DNA from: Aporhodopirellula sallentina SM41
GTDB lineage: Bacteria; Planctomycetota; Planctomycetia; Pirellulales; Pirellulaceae
Direction of reading: 5' to 3'
DNA: 32,365 nucleotides
Assembly (NCBI RefSeq): GCF_000346505.1
Contig: NZ_ANOH01000103.1
Location: 1 to 32,365, forward strand
Shown one piece after another: positions 17,323-27,465 of the stretch. The position numbers and the translations under genes are program-made. A model generated the notes under the pieces. It was given only the letters and a program-made list of their open reading frames with translations. It searched no databases and was not told the DNA's origin. The stretch's first letter is position 1, and each line of letters begins with the position of its first letter.

Positions 17323-19056
17323 ATGCCGTACACGCTTGGAATTGACTATGGATCCAACTCCGTTCGTGCGATCGTAGTGGACGTTGCTGATGGGTTCGAA
17401 CTAGGCAGTTGCGTGTTTGATTACCCCAGCGGACAGCAAGGTATCTTGCTCGATCCGCAGGATCATCACCTCGCCCGCCAACACCCCGGCGACTATCTGC
17501 TCGGCTTGGAAAAGTCCGTGCGAGGGGCCATCGAAAACGCGTCCAACGTTGCCGGTTTCTCCGCCGACAAAATTATCGGCATCGGCGTTGATACCACCGG
17601 ATCCAGCCCAATCCCGGTCGATGAAAACAATATCCCATTGGCGTTAAACGAATCATGGTCGAAGTACTTGGCGGCGCAGTGTTGGTTGTGGAAAGACCAC
17701 ACCAGCCACCAGGAAGCGGCCACGATCACTGCACTCGCCAAGGAACATCGGCCGGATTACATCGCCAAGTGCGGCAACACCTATTCGTCGGAATGGTTCT
17801 GGAGCAAGATTTGGCACTGCCTGAATTCATCACCCGATGTATTCGACGCCGCGTTCAGTTGGGTCGAACTGTGTGACTTCATTCCTTCGGTTCTGGCAGG
17901 AGTGAATGACCCGCGGGAAATCAAACGCGGGATCTGTGCCGCCGGGCATAAAGCGTTGTACAGCGACCAATGGGGTGGCCTGCCAGACAAAGAGTTTCTA
18001 TCAATGCTCGATCCGGCACTCTCCGAACTTCGTGATCGCCTCTACGAAACGGCGTACGATGCCACCGAAGCCGCTGGCACACTGTGCGACAAATGGGCGA
18101 ATCAACTGGGGCTGACTGCCGGAATCCCGATCGCCATCGGTGAATTCGATGTGCACTACGGTGCCATCGGTTGCGGTATCGACGAGGGAACGCTCGTCAA
18201 AGTCATCGGCACCTCGACGTGTGACTGCGTGGTTGTCCACGAAAGTAAGTCCATCGCGGATATACCGGGCATCTGCGGCATCGTGCCAGGCGCCATTTTG
18301 CCAGACTACTACGGTATCGAAGCCGGGCAGAGTGCCGTCGGTGACATCTTCAAGTGGTGGGTCGAAGGCGTGTGCGGGGGTGATGCCGCGCTGCACGCGA
18401 GACTCTCCCTCGAAGCCGAATCTCTCGCGCCCGGCCAAAGCGGTCTGCTCGCTCTCGATTGGAACAACGGCAATCGCACAACGCTGGTCGATCCGATGCT
18501 CAGTGGTTTAATGCTCGGGCAAACGCTGCACACCACTCGCGCGGAAATCTATCGTTCGTTGATCGAAGCGACCGCCTTTGGAGCCCGAACCATTATCGAA
18601 CGCATTGCAGAATATGGTGTCCCGATTGATCGAGTCGTATGTGCTGGTGGTATCGCAGAGAAGAACCCGTTGCTGATGCAGATTTACGCCGACATCACCG
18701 GCTGTACGATGCTCGTTGCCGGATCGAGCCAAGCGTGTGCACTCGGCGGCGCCATATCCGCCGCGGTCCTCGCCGGGGAACATCCTAACTTCCGTACCGC
18801 GCAGGACTCGATGACTTCCCTCAAAGACGTCAGCTACCGCCCCATTGCCGCAAATCAGATAATTTACGACCAACTCTTCACGCTCTACCGTCAAATTCAC
18901 GATTCCTTCGGTGGCGTTCGCCATTCAGTCGATCTTTCCGACGTGATGAAGGAACTCATCCAAATCAAAACGTTGTCGCAGAAACCCGATCATTCCTCTG
19001 ACACCGACACTCAACCAACAGAAGCCCGTCCCCACGTCGAACTCGTCCGCTCATGA
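17323..19056 (+). CDS. araB: Ribulokinase
   Basis: This 577-residue FGGY-family kinase phosphorylates L-ribulose to L-ribulose 5-phosphate. It begins with the phosphate-1 loop [16 protein letters not shown] and has [37 protein letters not shown], a Trp-rich lid ([14 protein letters not shown]), [22 protein letters not shown] and the C-terminal nucleotide motif [19 protein letters not shown]. The length is normal for AraB. AAGGAG nine bases before the ATG at 17323 supports this start over a TTG at 17284. Its stop overlaps the start of araA by four bases (ATGA), so translation of the two is probably coupled. Confidence 0.96.
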   Translation: MPYTLGIDYGSNSVRAIVVDVADGFELGSCVFDYPSGQQGILLDPQDHHLARQHPGDYLLGLEKSVRGAIENASNVAGFSADKIIGIGVDTTGSSPIPVDENNIPLALNESWSKYLAAQCWLWKDHTSHQEAATITALAKEHRPDYIAKCGNTYSSEWFWSKIWHCLNSSPDVFDAAFSWVELCDFIPSVLAGVNDPREIKRGICAAGHKALYSDQWGGLPDKEFLSMLDPALSELRDRLYETAYDATEAAGTLCDKWANQLGLTAGIPIAIGEFDVHYGAIGCGIDEGTLVKVIGTSTCDCVVVHESKSIADIPGICGIVPGAILPDYYGIEAGQSAVGDIFKWWVEGVCGGDAALHARLSLEAESLAPGQSGLLALDWNNGNRTTLVDPMLSGLMLGQTLHTTRAEIYRSLIEATAFGARTIIERIAEYGVPIDRVVCAGGIAEKNPLLMQIYADITGCTMLVAGSSQACALGGAISAAVLAGEHPNFRTAQDSMTSLKDVSYRPIAANQIIYDQLFTLYRQIHDSFGGVRHSVDLSDVMKELIQIKTLSQKPDHSSDTDTQPTEARPHVELVRS

Positions 19057-20567
19057 GCAACATGCCAAAACCCGAAATCTGGTTTATCACCGGTTCACAA
19101 CACCTATACGGCGAAGGACCTCTCAAACAGGTCGCGGAAAACTCGCAGCAGATCGTCAACGAATTGAACAAATCTGGGCGTTTGCCGTTGAACCTGGTTT
19201 TCAAACCGATCGTCACCCGTCCCGAAGAAATTCGCGCACGTTGCCTGGAAGCCAACAACTCCGAAGACTGCGCAGGCGTCATCCTTTGGTGCCACACCTT
19301 TTCGCCTTCCAAGATGTGGATCGGTGGCTTGCTGCAGCTCGCCAAACCGGTATTGCACCTTGCGACTCAGTTCAATCGAGATTTGCCATGGGCAGATATC
19401 GACATGGACTTCATGAATCTGAACCAAGCCGCTCACGGTGATCGCGAACATGGATTCATTCACACGCGTCTGCGTCTCGGACGGAAAGTCGTCGTCGGCC
19501 ACTGGAGTGATGAGGAAGTCCAAGACCGAGTCGCCGTTTGGATGCGGGTCGCCCACGCCTGGGCTGATTGGCAGGGAGGCAAGTTCGTACGCATCGGCGA
19601 TAACATGCGTTACGTTGCCGTGACCGAAGGCGACAAGGTAGCGGCCGAAGCACGATTCGGCTTCTCCGTCAACACGCACGGCGTCGGCGACCTGGTTGAG
19701 GCCATGAACGGGATCAACGAAAGTGCGGTCACTGACTTATGTGCTCAATACGAATCGCAATATGATGTCGCCGCCGCTCTCCGTCGCGGAGGCGAACGCC
19801 ACGACGCACTTCGCTACAACGCCCGCCAAGAACTCGGACTGCGAGCCTTTCTCGAAGATGGCGATTTCATTGGCTTCACCGACACGTTTGAAGACCTGCA
19901 CGGCCTGACGCAGTTACCAGGCTTGGCGGTACAACGGTTGATGGCCGACGGCTATGGCTACGCGGGTGAAGGCGATTGGAAAACCGCTGCACTCGTTCGT
20001 GCAATGAAAACCATGTCCGCCGACATGCCTGGTGGGACGTCCTTCATGGAAGACTATACCTATGAACTGAACCCCAACGGACAACTCGTCCTGGGATCTC
20101 ATATGCTCGAGATCTGCCCGTCGATTGCCTCGCATAAACCGACAATCGATATTCATCCGCTGGGGATTGGTGGTCAGGACGATCCTGTACGAATGATCTT
20201 TGACGCACACGAAGGTGCCGCAGTCAACGTCGCGATGATGGACCTTGGGAATCGGTTCCGGTTGCTGGTCAACGAGGTGGATGCGATCAAACCACCTCAT
20301 GATCTGCCCAAACTTCCGGTAGCCCGCGCGGTTTGGAAGTGCCGGCCTGATCTAAAAACCGCTGTCGGATCGTGGATCTATGCCGGTGGTGCCCACCACA
20401 CCGGATTCAGCTACAGCGTGACGACCGAGTACATCGAAGACCTCGCAGAAATCGCTGGAGTTGAAGTCGCGATCATCGACGCGGAAACCAAACTAAGAGA
20501 CTTCAAACAAACGCTCCGAAACAATGAAATCTACTATCACATCGCCCCCGGACTCGGCAGGATGTAG
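19053..20567 (+). CDS. araA: L-arabinose isomerase
   Basis: This 504-residue enzyme converts L-arabinose to L-ribulose. Family blocks are [10 protein letters not shown] near the start, [25 protein letters not shown]-like [69 protein letters not shown] and GGAHHTGFS. The Glu of MED and MLE and the His of DIHPLG and GGAHH are the metal and catalytic ligands of the family. The start ATG overlaps the araB stop; a second ATG three codons on is possible. It ends 36 bp from the converging GH16 gene with no obvious terminator between. Confidence 0.97.
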   Translation: MSNMPKPEIWFITGSQHLYGEGPLKQVAENSQQIVNELNKSGRLPLNLVFKPIVTRPEEIRARCLEANNSEDCAGVILWCHTFSPSKMWIGGLLQLAKPVLHLATQFNRDLPWADIDMDFMNLNQAAHGDREHGFIHTRLRLGRKVVVGHWSDEEVQDRVAVWMRVAHAWADWQGGKFVRIGDNMRYVAVTEGDKVAAEARFGFSVNTHGVGDLVEAMNGINESAVTDLCAQYESQYDVAAALRRGGERHDALRYNARQELGLRAFLEDGDFIGFTDTFEDLHGLTQLPGLAVQRLMADGYGYAGEGDWKTAALVRAMKTMSADMPGGTSFMEDYTYELNPNGQLVLGSHMLEICPSIASHKPTIDIHPLGIGGQDDPVRMIFDAHEGAAVNVAMMDLGNRFRLLVNEVDAIKPPHDLPKLPVARAVWKCRPDLKTAVGSWIYAGGAHHTGFSYSVTTEYIEDLAEIAGVEVAIIDAETKLRDFKQTLRNNEIYYHIAPGLGRM

Positions 20568-20603
20568 ACGCAGGATCAACGTCTCGCGACTCGAAACTGC
20601 GAT

Positions 20604-21434
20604 TCACTGATAAACTCGAACGTATTCAATCTCATATCGCGTTGGAAAGGTGGTGCCCGCCGGATCACCACCGTTGGCACCACCGATTGCAAGGTTGAGT
20701 AACAAATAGTGAGGTTGCCGGAAAGGGTTTTTCGGTCCTCGGTCGGTCGGATTTAATGTCTTGCGAACATCGATCGTATTGAGCAACCGATCATCCACAA
20801 ACAACTTGATGCTGTCGGCATCCCAATCCATTCTCCATACATGGAACCTTTCATCCCATGTCGGATCGCCAAACGAGTCTACCGGCTTTTTGATGCTATC
20901 CCACTTTGCATTCCAACGTTGTCGCGTTCCCCAGCACGCATTCGCCAAAATGTTCCCGTCGTAGTACTCCATCAGATCGATTTCACCGTTACTCGGCCAT
21001 TCTCCTTCCACACCTAGAAACCAAATCGCGGGCCAAAGCCCTGGCTTTGCCGTGATTCTCGCTTTCACTTCAAACCGGCCGTACTTCCAACTCTGAAGGC
21101 CCCGAGTCGTCAACGAAGCAGACGTGTATTCCGCGAACTTTCGCTGCGTCTTCCAAGTCTTGCTGCCCGCCTCGTAGTTGGGATTTTTCCTACGTTCTCG
21201 GCGACCTTCGATAACCAGCCGGCCACCTTGGCAGTAGGCGTTTTGTCGCTGGTACCACTGCAGTTCACGATTGCGGGCAAAGCCAAGTTCGTAGTTCCAA
21301 TTTTTCGGATCGGGTGCACCATCAACCTCAAATTCATCCGCCCAAACGAGCTGCAAGTCAGCGGAAGACGTGTTGGTACACAACTGCGAAGCTGACAAAT
21401 GAAACACCATCAGCACAGCAATATGAATTCGCAT
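20604..21434 (-). CDS. GH16-family glycoside hydrolase (laminarinase-like)
   Basis: This 276-residue secreted enzyme has a signal peptide (MRIHIAVLMVFHLSASQL to about SSADL). The GH16 active-site motif is clear: GEIDLMEYYDG, with the Glu nucleophile, Asp helper and Glu acid/base. Flanking family features are the WADEFEVDGAPDPKNWNYELG N-terminus, YGRFEVKARI, LWPAIWFLG and DPTWDERFHVWRMDWD. GH16 members cut beta-1,3(4)-glucans, carrageenans, agars or porphyrans; the architecture here is closest to laminarinase/lichenase types, substrate not certain. The start at 21434 has gagagag upstream; the frame is open to 21506. It points against the operon and is an odd fit in an arabinan locus. Confidence 0.92.
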   Translation of the reverse strand: MRIHIAVLMVFHLSASQLCTNTSSADLQLVWADEFEVDGAPDPKNWNYELGFARNRELQWYQRQNAYCQGGRLVIEGRRERRKNPNYEAGSKTWKTQRKFAEYTSASLTTRGLQSWKYGRFEVKARITAKPGLWPAIWFLGVEGEWPSNGEIDLMEYYDGNILANACWGTRQRWNAKWDSIKKPVDSFGDPTWDERFHVWRMDWDADSIKLFVDDRLLNTIDVRKTLNPTDRGPKNPFRQPHYLLLNLAIGGANGGDPAGTTFPTRYEIEYVRVYQ

Positions 21435-21797
21435 CGAACGCTCTCTCGTTTTCGTTTGACAGAGATGCAAAGTGGACCTTCCACCTCGCGATTCCTGTCG
21501 CTTCATCTTTCATCAGAACTAGACGACCAAAGAAGTCGGGCACTGCGGCATCGATCGCCTGCGCGGGCATCACGCTCTCGGTTGTAGAACCTTGATTCAA
21601 ACATACCCACAGAGCAATGCCCCCAAGACCCAACATGGGGCCATCAGCGTGATATCGATATTTTTCTGCGTGGAATTGCATTGAACGATCAAGCGTATTG
21701 AGAGACCATCTCTCCATCGAGTTCGATGCAAGCGCATCTTCCCTCCCACATCTCGTTCCTCCCCCCTATCCCCACTCGCCTTAACAAAGGCCCCCCA
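21435..21797. other. Divergent intergenic region between GH16 and GH51 genes
   Basis: This 363-bp stretch should hold promoters for both genes. I see no copy of the TTGCGCAAAA-type palindrome, no strong hairpin and no convincing small gene. A short GCCCC / GGGGC stem near 21617-21640 is the only symmetry noted. Confidence 0.4.
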
Positions 21798-24284
21798 ATG
21801 AACAACACGTTTGAACGCGTACGCGGAGCCTGCTTCGCCAAGTACAACACCGCGCTAATACTGGCAACCTTATTGACCCTCACTGCCATGAACGTAGCCG
21901 ACGCGGAAGGAACCGCTGAGATCCAAGTCTTCTGCGATCAACCTACCGTCGAACTCAGCCCTCACTTGTATGGTCTGTTTTTTGAAGACATCAACTACGC
22001 GGCCGATGGTGGATTGTATGCAGAGTTAGTGCAAAACCGCTCGTTCGAATACTACTCGCTTACAAACAATCGTCGTGGACAAGGGCTCCATCCTCTCTAC
22101 GCTTGGAACACGATCCAACGAAGCGGCGGTCACGCGGAAACCCAAGTCACCGACGCGGAACCGCTGAACCCGAACAATCGCAATTATGTCGAATTGCAAA
22201 TTACAAAGAGTGGCGAAGTCGGTGTGAGTAACAAGGGCTACGACGGAATCCATTTGGATCAAGGTGCCCGCTACAACGTGTCACTCTACGCGCGTGCGAA
22301 GGACTGGTCCGGTGACTCATCATTAACGATCAGGCTCGAATCGAAAGATGGCTCAGACTGCGGGAGCGTCCGCCTGCAAGGTGTCGATGGCGACTGGAAA
22401 AAACTAGAAGGCATCATCACTGCGAACCAGTCAACCGACGAAGCCTCCCTACTCGTAACCACCTCGGGGGAAGGCACGCTGCACCTCGACATGGTTTCGC
22501 TATTCCCTCAAAACACTTTCAAGGGACGCAGAAACGGACTGCGAAAAGACCTGGTCCTGGCGTTGAAAGAATTGAATCCGAAATTCTTTCGTTTTCCCGG
22601 CGGTTGCATCGCCCATGGCAGCGGGTACGACAACCGATACAACTGGAAAGACAGCGTCGGCGACATCGCCCAACGCAAACCAAACTGGAACCTGTGGGGC
22701 TACCACCAATCATACGGACTCGGGTTCTTCGAGTATTTTCAGTTGTGCGAAGACCTCGAGATGGCTCCACTTCCGGTCATTCCGATCGGAGTGGGCTGCG
22801 GTTTTCGTGGCAACGATTTCGTCCCGATCGATGAACTCGGGCCGCACATCCAGGATGCCCTCGACCTCATCGAGTTTGCGAACGGCCCAACAACGAGTCT
22901 GTGGGGACAACTGCGTGCGGAAATGGGCCATCCCAAACCGTTCAACCTCGAGTTTGTTTGCCTCGGCAACGAAGAACATGACACGCCAGACATGCGTCAA
23001 CGGTTTCCCTTGTTTTCCAAAGCGATACGCGAAGCCTATCCAGAGATCAAAATCATTGGAACCTCTGGGCTCGGCGCAGGAATCCCGATCTATGATCTGA
23101 TGACCAAGGACAACGTCTACAGTTCGGACGAGCACTATTACATGCCGCCGAATTGGTTTCTCAAAAACGAAGGCAGGTTTGACGATTTCGACCGGAACAA
23201 ACCGCTGATTTTTGTTGGCGAGTACGCCGCGCATGACCACGGACGCAAGAACACTCTGTTCTCAGCGATTTCGGAAGCAGTATTTCTCAACGGTGTCGAA
23301 CGCAATGCGGACATGGTCGACATGACCTGCTACGCACCACTGTTCGGCCGGAAAGGACACTGCCAGTGGAACCCGGACTTGATCTACTTCGACAAACGCA
23401 ACGTCGTTCGCACAGCCAACTACTACGTGCAACAACTATACGGCCAAAACAAAGGCGATGTCTTTCTGAACAACGAGGTGGCCATGAAAACAATAGGCCG
23501 CCCATCTACCGTATCTGGACAAATTGGAATCGGAAGCTGGAACACGACGATCGAAGTCGAAAAAGTGACCGTAAACGGACGCGATGTGTCCCCGACCAAT
23601 TGGAAAGTTCTTAGTGGGACCTACTCAGACAAAGATAATCACTACTACCAAACCGATAAAACCGCAACGCCCGCGATGAGTCTCGGCCGAGAGGTGATTG
23701 ACGGTGAAACCGTATCCATTGAAATACGAGCCCGCAAAACAGGAGGCTCCGAAGGTTTCTTGGTTCGCTTTGGTGCGGATGCCAAAGGCAACGGTGGCTA
23801 CTGGTGGAACGTCGGCGGTTGGAACAATACACGACACGGACTGGAGGAACTCTCCGGACGAGCGGCAACCGTTGACAGTGTAGGTGGATCGATCGAGACC
23901 AACCGATGGTACGACCTGACCGTTGAGTTGTCGCCAGGACAAATTCGGTGCTACATCGATGATCAACTGATACAACAGTACGAGATCAAACCCGCCGAAC
24001 TCAGTTTGTCCTCCACGTACGACCAATCCACAGGCGAGGTGATCCTGAAAATGGCAAACCCAACCGCGGATTCGATCCAGACTCATGTGAACTTAGCGGG
24101 CGCTCAACAAGTGGCGAATACCGCAACGCTCATTTCTCTCTCAGGTACGAAAGACGCTACCAACACCTACGAGAATCCTGAGAACATCGTTCCTTCGAAA
24201 AGCTCAATCCCCGCGGGCAAACAGTTTTCTCACACGATCTCAGCCTATACGGTCGACGTCATTCGCCTGAAAACCGAACGTTGA
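21798..24284 (+). CDS. GH51 alpha-L-arabinofuranosidase with extra domains
   Basis: This 828-residue exported enzyme releases arabinofuranose from arabinan or arabinoxylan. A signal peptide covers about 1-36. HLYGLFFEDINYAADGGLYAELVQNRSFE opens the GH51 fold. Residues about 100-235 look like a CBM4/9-type carbohydrate-binding insert. FRFPGGCIAHGSGYDNRYNWK is the family's barrel strand, Glu392 in CLGNEEHD is the acid/base and Glu475 in VGEYAAHD the nucleophile. Residues about 590-735 form a LamG-like beta-sandwich (GFLVRFGADAKG, NRWYDLTVEL, IRCYIDDQLI) inserted in the C-terminal arabinofuranosidase domain, which resumes to the end. Start 21798 places the signal peptide first; the frame opens at 21726. 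Confidence 0.95.
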   Translation: MNNTFERVRGACFAKYNTALILATLLTLTAMNVADAEGTAEIQVFCDQPTVELSPHLYGLFFEDINYAADGGLYAELVQNRSFEYYSLTNNRRGQGLHPLYAWNTIQRSGGHAETQVTDAEPLNPNNRNYVELQITKSGEVGVSNKGYDGIHLDQGARYNVSLYARAKDWSGDSSLTIRLESKDGSDCGSVRLQGVDGDWKKLEGIITANQSTDEASLLVTTSGEGTLHLDMVSLFPQNTFKGRRNGLRKDLVLALKELNPKFFRFPGGCIAHGSGYDNRYNWKDSVGDIAQRKPNWNLWGYHQSYGLGFFEYFQLCEDLEMAPLPVIPIGVGCGFRGNDFVPIDELGPHIQDALDLIEFANGPTTSLWGQLRAEMGHPKPFNLEFVCLGNEEHDTPDMRQRFPLFSKAIREAYPEIKIIGTSGLGAGIPIYDLMTKDNVYSSDEHYYMPPNWFLKNEGRFDDFDRNKPLIFVGEYAAHDHGRKNTLFSAISEAVFLNGVERNADMVDMTCYAPLFGRKGHCQWNPDLIYFDKRNVVRTANYYVQQLYGQNKGDVFLNNEVAMKTIGRPSTVSGQIGIGSWNTTIEVEKVTVNGRDVSPTNWKVLSGTYSDKDNHYYQTDKTATPAMSLGREVIDGETVSIEIRARKTGGSEGFLVRFGADAKGNGGYWWNVGGWNNTRHGLEELSGRAATVDSVGGSIETNRWYDLTVELSPGQIRCYIDDQLIQQYEIKPAELSLSSTYDQSTGEVILKMANPTADSIQTHVNLAGAQQVANTATLISLSGTKDATNTYENPENIVPSKSSIPAGKQFSHTISAYTVDVIRLKTER

Positions 24285-24517
24285 TTCTGCACGATAGAGA
24301 GGACGGCGGCACACCTTCACGTGTTCCATGGTCGCAACTGACATCGGCAATCTTATGCCGGTGCGATTGAAAGCGAGCAACCGTGACAAAACATGGTCTA
24401 CCCTACAAATGTCAGGGGCAAACGCCTCGCATGAAACCGTCGGACCAGTGGTTCGCTCCCAATCGCTCAAAACCCCTCCGACGACACTTTCTCGACAAAC
24501 TAGATGAGCAACCGAGC

Positions 24518-27106
24518 ATGAAACCTCACTTCTTTGCTGTCCTTCACCTCTTCGTCGCGTCGCTGGCGTGCGCGGCCGACACCGGAGGGTATCTGTTTGC
24601 GACCTTCCGTGGCGAAGGCACTCCAATGACCGAACAGGTCTACTTCATGCTGAGTGAAGACGGCCGAGACTGGCAGGTATTGAACAACGGGCAACCGATC
24701 CTCGTCAGCACGGTGGGAGAGAAAGGTGTGCGTGACCCCTTCATCATCCGCTCGCCAGACAACGCGAAATTCTTCTTGATCGCGACCGATCTATCGATCC
24801 ATCTCAACCATGACTGGGGGAGGGCGGTGCGAGCGGGAAGCCAATCGATCGTCGTTTGGGAATCCGAGGATCTAGTGAACTGGTCCGAACCGCGGTTGGT
24901 CAAGGTCGCGCCCGACGATGCCGGTTGCACATGGGCACCGGAAGCCGTCTATGACGAAGAACGAGGAGAGTACATGGTCTTCTGGGCCTCCCTGACCGCT
25001 CGCGACAATTTCAGCAAGCACCGGATTTGGGCCGCACACACGAAAGATTTCAAAACGTTCAGCGAACCGTTCATTTACATCGAAAAGCCCAACACGGTCA
25101 TCGATACCACAATCGTTCGAGATCGTGGTTTCTATTATCGCTTTACCAAAGACGAGCGATACAAAGCCATCACGATGGAAACCAGCTCGCAATTGATGGA
25201 AGGTTGGGAAGACGTATCGGACTTCTCGCTGAGTCGTTTGACCGGTTATGAAGGACCGACCTGTTTCCAAATCGAGCCACCCACCGAGGACCAACCTGCT
25301 CGGTGGTGTTTGCTGCTCGATTGGTACAGCCGTGGCAAGGGATATCAGCCGTACGAAACCGCCGACCTCGCGAAGGGCGACTTCCAACCTAGCGAACCGA
25401 TGACGTTCCCGTTTCATCCCGTTCGCCACGGGACGGTCGTGCCGGTCACCCAGACCGAATACGACGCGTTAAGGAACCGATGGCCGAGCACCTCGCCACA
25501 ACGGATTGAGTCGCTTTCCGCTCCCGACCACTATGTCCGTCACACCAACTTCGTTCTGCGGGTCGACTCAAACGTGCAACCCTCCCAGGACGCAGACTGG
25601 AAAATCGTTGAAGGGTTGGCGTCTCAACCGGGATCCGTGTCAATCCAATCGGTTAACTTCCCGAATCGCTTCTTGGCAAAGAAGGACAACGGATTTGTTA
25701 TCGAACCGAAAAACGACAGCGACAACTTTGCCGCCCGCGCGAGTTTCCTACAGGTTCCTGGTTTGGCCGATTCGTCAGCCGTTTCGTTCCAACTCGTCAG
25801 CGACAACTCGCAATACCTGATCAACGAAAACTCCATGTTGGTCGCTGGTTCGGTCACTTCGAACACTGACAAAGAACGAGCCACCTTCCGTTTGATTGAC
25901 AAAGCAGCACTACGACGGAAGCAACGGCGAGCCGCGTTCCAGTTCCAATCCGCCTCCGATTCAGTCAAACCCAACAATATCGTGACGGACCTGGAAACCG
26001 GCACCGTTCAACTCCCCGTGGAACCAGGCACGGACCGATCTGACCTCAATCCTCAATTGACCGTGAGCGACCGGTCTCTCGTCAGCCCAACCGGGGCTCA
26101 AGATTTCTCAAAAGGTCCAGTGGAGTACCGTGCCGGCAGCAAATTGAAATTCAAAGTATCAGCGGTCGAACACCACAACCCATCCCTGACCGGTTATTTC
26201 GCAGACCCGGACATTATCTATTCGAGAAAGACAGGCCGCTTCCACGTTTATCCCACGAGCGATGGGCACGATGGCTGGTCGGGCACCGATTTTCGATCTT
26301 TCTCGTCACATGACCTCGTTCACTGGAAAGACGACGGCGTGATTCTCGATCTGAAACGTGACGTCGCGTGGGCGAATCGCAACGCCTGGGCACCGTCCAT
26401 AATCGAACGCGAAACCAATGGCGAGTATCGCTACTACTATTACTTCACCGCCGCACAAAAGATCGGCGTGGCAGTTGCCGATCATCCGACCGGCCCCTTT
26501 GTGGATAGCGGCAAACCGCTTGTCGACTTTCGACCTGATGGAGTTCGAGGCGGACAAGAGATCGACCCCGACGTGTTCCACGATCCGAAATCGGGCAAGA
26601 ACTTTCTTTACTGGGGAAACGGTTACTTGGCAGTGGCCGAACTCAATGACGACATGATCTCGATCAACAAATCGACAATCAAAATCATGACGCCTGACCG
26701 GACCTACCGAGAAGGAACACACGTGTTCTTTCGAAAGGGCGTCTATTACTTTCTGTGGTCCGAAGACGATACACGGAGCCCCAACTACCGAGTCCGCTAC
26801 GCCACCGCGACTTCGCCCAACGGCCCGCTCACTATCCCTTCGGACAACCTGGTCATCGCCAAAGATGAGAGCCAAGGCATCTACGGCACCGGACACAACT
26901 CAACAATCCAAGTGCCCGGTCGAGACGAGTGGTACATTGTTTATCACCGTTTCAATTACCCCCATGGAATCAAACTGGGCCCTTCGGCTGGGTTCCACCG
27001 CGAGGTCTGCATCGACAAAATGCAGTTCGGTGCGTCAGGCGAGATCCTCCCGGTGACCCCCACGCTCGAAGGCATCTCCCCCGTGTCCATGCCTGCGGCG
27101 AAGTAA
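24518..27106 (+). CDS. Double GH43 enzyme with central CBM42 (AbfB) domain
   Basis: This 862-residue secreted enzyme (signal peptide 1-20, ending CAA-D) holds two GH43 propellers. The first (about 22-320) has Asp73 in VRDPF, Asp196 in VIDTT and Glu245 in YEGPT. The middle (about 330-462, HYVRHTNFVLRVDS, NFPNRFLAKK) is an arabinofuranose-binding AbfB/CBM42 domain. A short Ig-like segment follows (about 485-550). The second propeller (about 553-855) has Asp563 in FADPD, Asp683 in EIDPD and Glu732 in YREGTH, plus GTGHNS. Both triads look intact, so both domains may be active on arabinan side chains. The start at 24518 begins the leader; the frame is open from 24383. Confidence 0.93.
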   Translation: MKPHFFAVLHLFVASLACAADTGGYLFATFRGEGTPMTEQVYFMLSEDGRDWQVLNNGQPILVSTVGEKGVRDPFIIRSPDNAKFFLIATDLSIHLNHDWGRAVRAGSQSIVVWESEDLVNWSEPRLVKVAPDDAGCTWAPEAVYDEERGEYMVFWASLTARDNFSKHRIWAAHTKDFKTFSEPFIYIEKPNTVIDTTIVRDRGFYYRFTKDERYKAITMETSSQLMEGWEDVSDFSLSRLTGYEGPTCFQIEPPTEDQPARWCLLLDWYSRGKGYQPYETADLAKGDFQPSEPMTFPFHPVRHGTVVPVTQTEYDALRNRWPSTSPQRIESLSAPDHYVRHTNFVLRVDSNVQPSQDADWKIVEGLASQPGSVSIQSVNFPNRFLAKKDNGFVIEPKNDSDNFAARASFLQVPGLADSSAVSFQLVSDNSQYLINENSMLVAGSVTSNTDKERATFRLIDKAALRRKQRRAAFQFQSASDSVKPNNIVTDLETGTVQLPVEPGTDRSDLNPQLTVSDRSLVSPTGAQDFSKGPVEYRAGSKLKFKVSAVEHHNPSLTGYFADPDIIYSRKTGRFHVYPTSDGHDGWSGTDFRSFSSHDLVHWKDDGVILDLKRDVAWANRNAWAPSIIERETNGEYRYYYYFTAAQKIGVAVADHPTGPFVDSGKPLVDFRPDGVRGGQEIDPDVFHDPKSGKNFLYWGNGYLAVAELNDDMISINKSTIKIMTPDRTYREGTHVFFRKGVYYFLWSEDDTRSPNYRVRYATATSPNGPLTIPSDNLVIAKDESQGIYGTGHNSTIQVPGRDEWYIVYHRFNYPHGIKLGPSAGFHREVCIDKMQFGASGEILPVTPTLEGISPVSMPAAK

Positions 27107-27465
27107 GACACCCGACTCCGTTTCGAGGGCCCTACATCTCACGATGCGACGCCGTAGAGAAGGATGTCGCAAAAAAAGAGACGCCTTGAAAAGGGGCGCC
27201 GCGAAAGAGATCGCGACACCCAGTCAGACTGTACCTGCACAGTCTTTCTATGCCGGCTGCCTTCCATGCCGCCCGCGACAAAACACCTCTCTGCGATTTC
27301 GCATGTGAAGAGCCTCTCTTGATCGCGTTCAAAGACGCTGTCTCTACGAGAGAATGCCGCGATGCTCCCAATCGAGTTACATTGGCAACGTGAGCCGTAC
27401 GCCTCAAAATAGGCCCCCCGCCGGCTCTGGCTTTCCAATGTCTTCGTTCATTCACGGCAAAACGC
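27107..27465. other. Intergenic region with two or more hairpins
   Basis: This 359-bp gap between the double GH43 gene and the fuconate dehydratase has no credible gene. It holds a stem at 27226-27245 and a GACGCC/GGCGCC-type stem near 27180-27200 preceded by seven A, nested in TGTCGC/GCGACA arms (about 27164-27218). A minus-strand open frame covers much of it but has no recognisable protein features. Confidence 0.4.
27226..27249 (+). terminator. Possible terminator after the double GH43 gene
   Basis: A 7-bp perfect stem AGACTGT / ACAGTCT with loop ACCTGC is followed by TTCT. It is 120 bp after the stop, and the stem is only moderately GC-rich. Confidence 0.4.
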
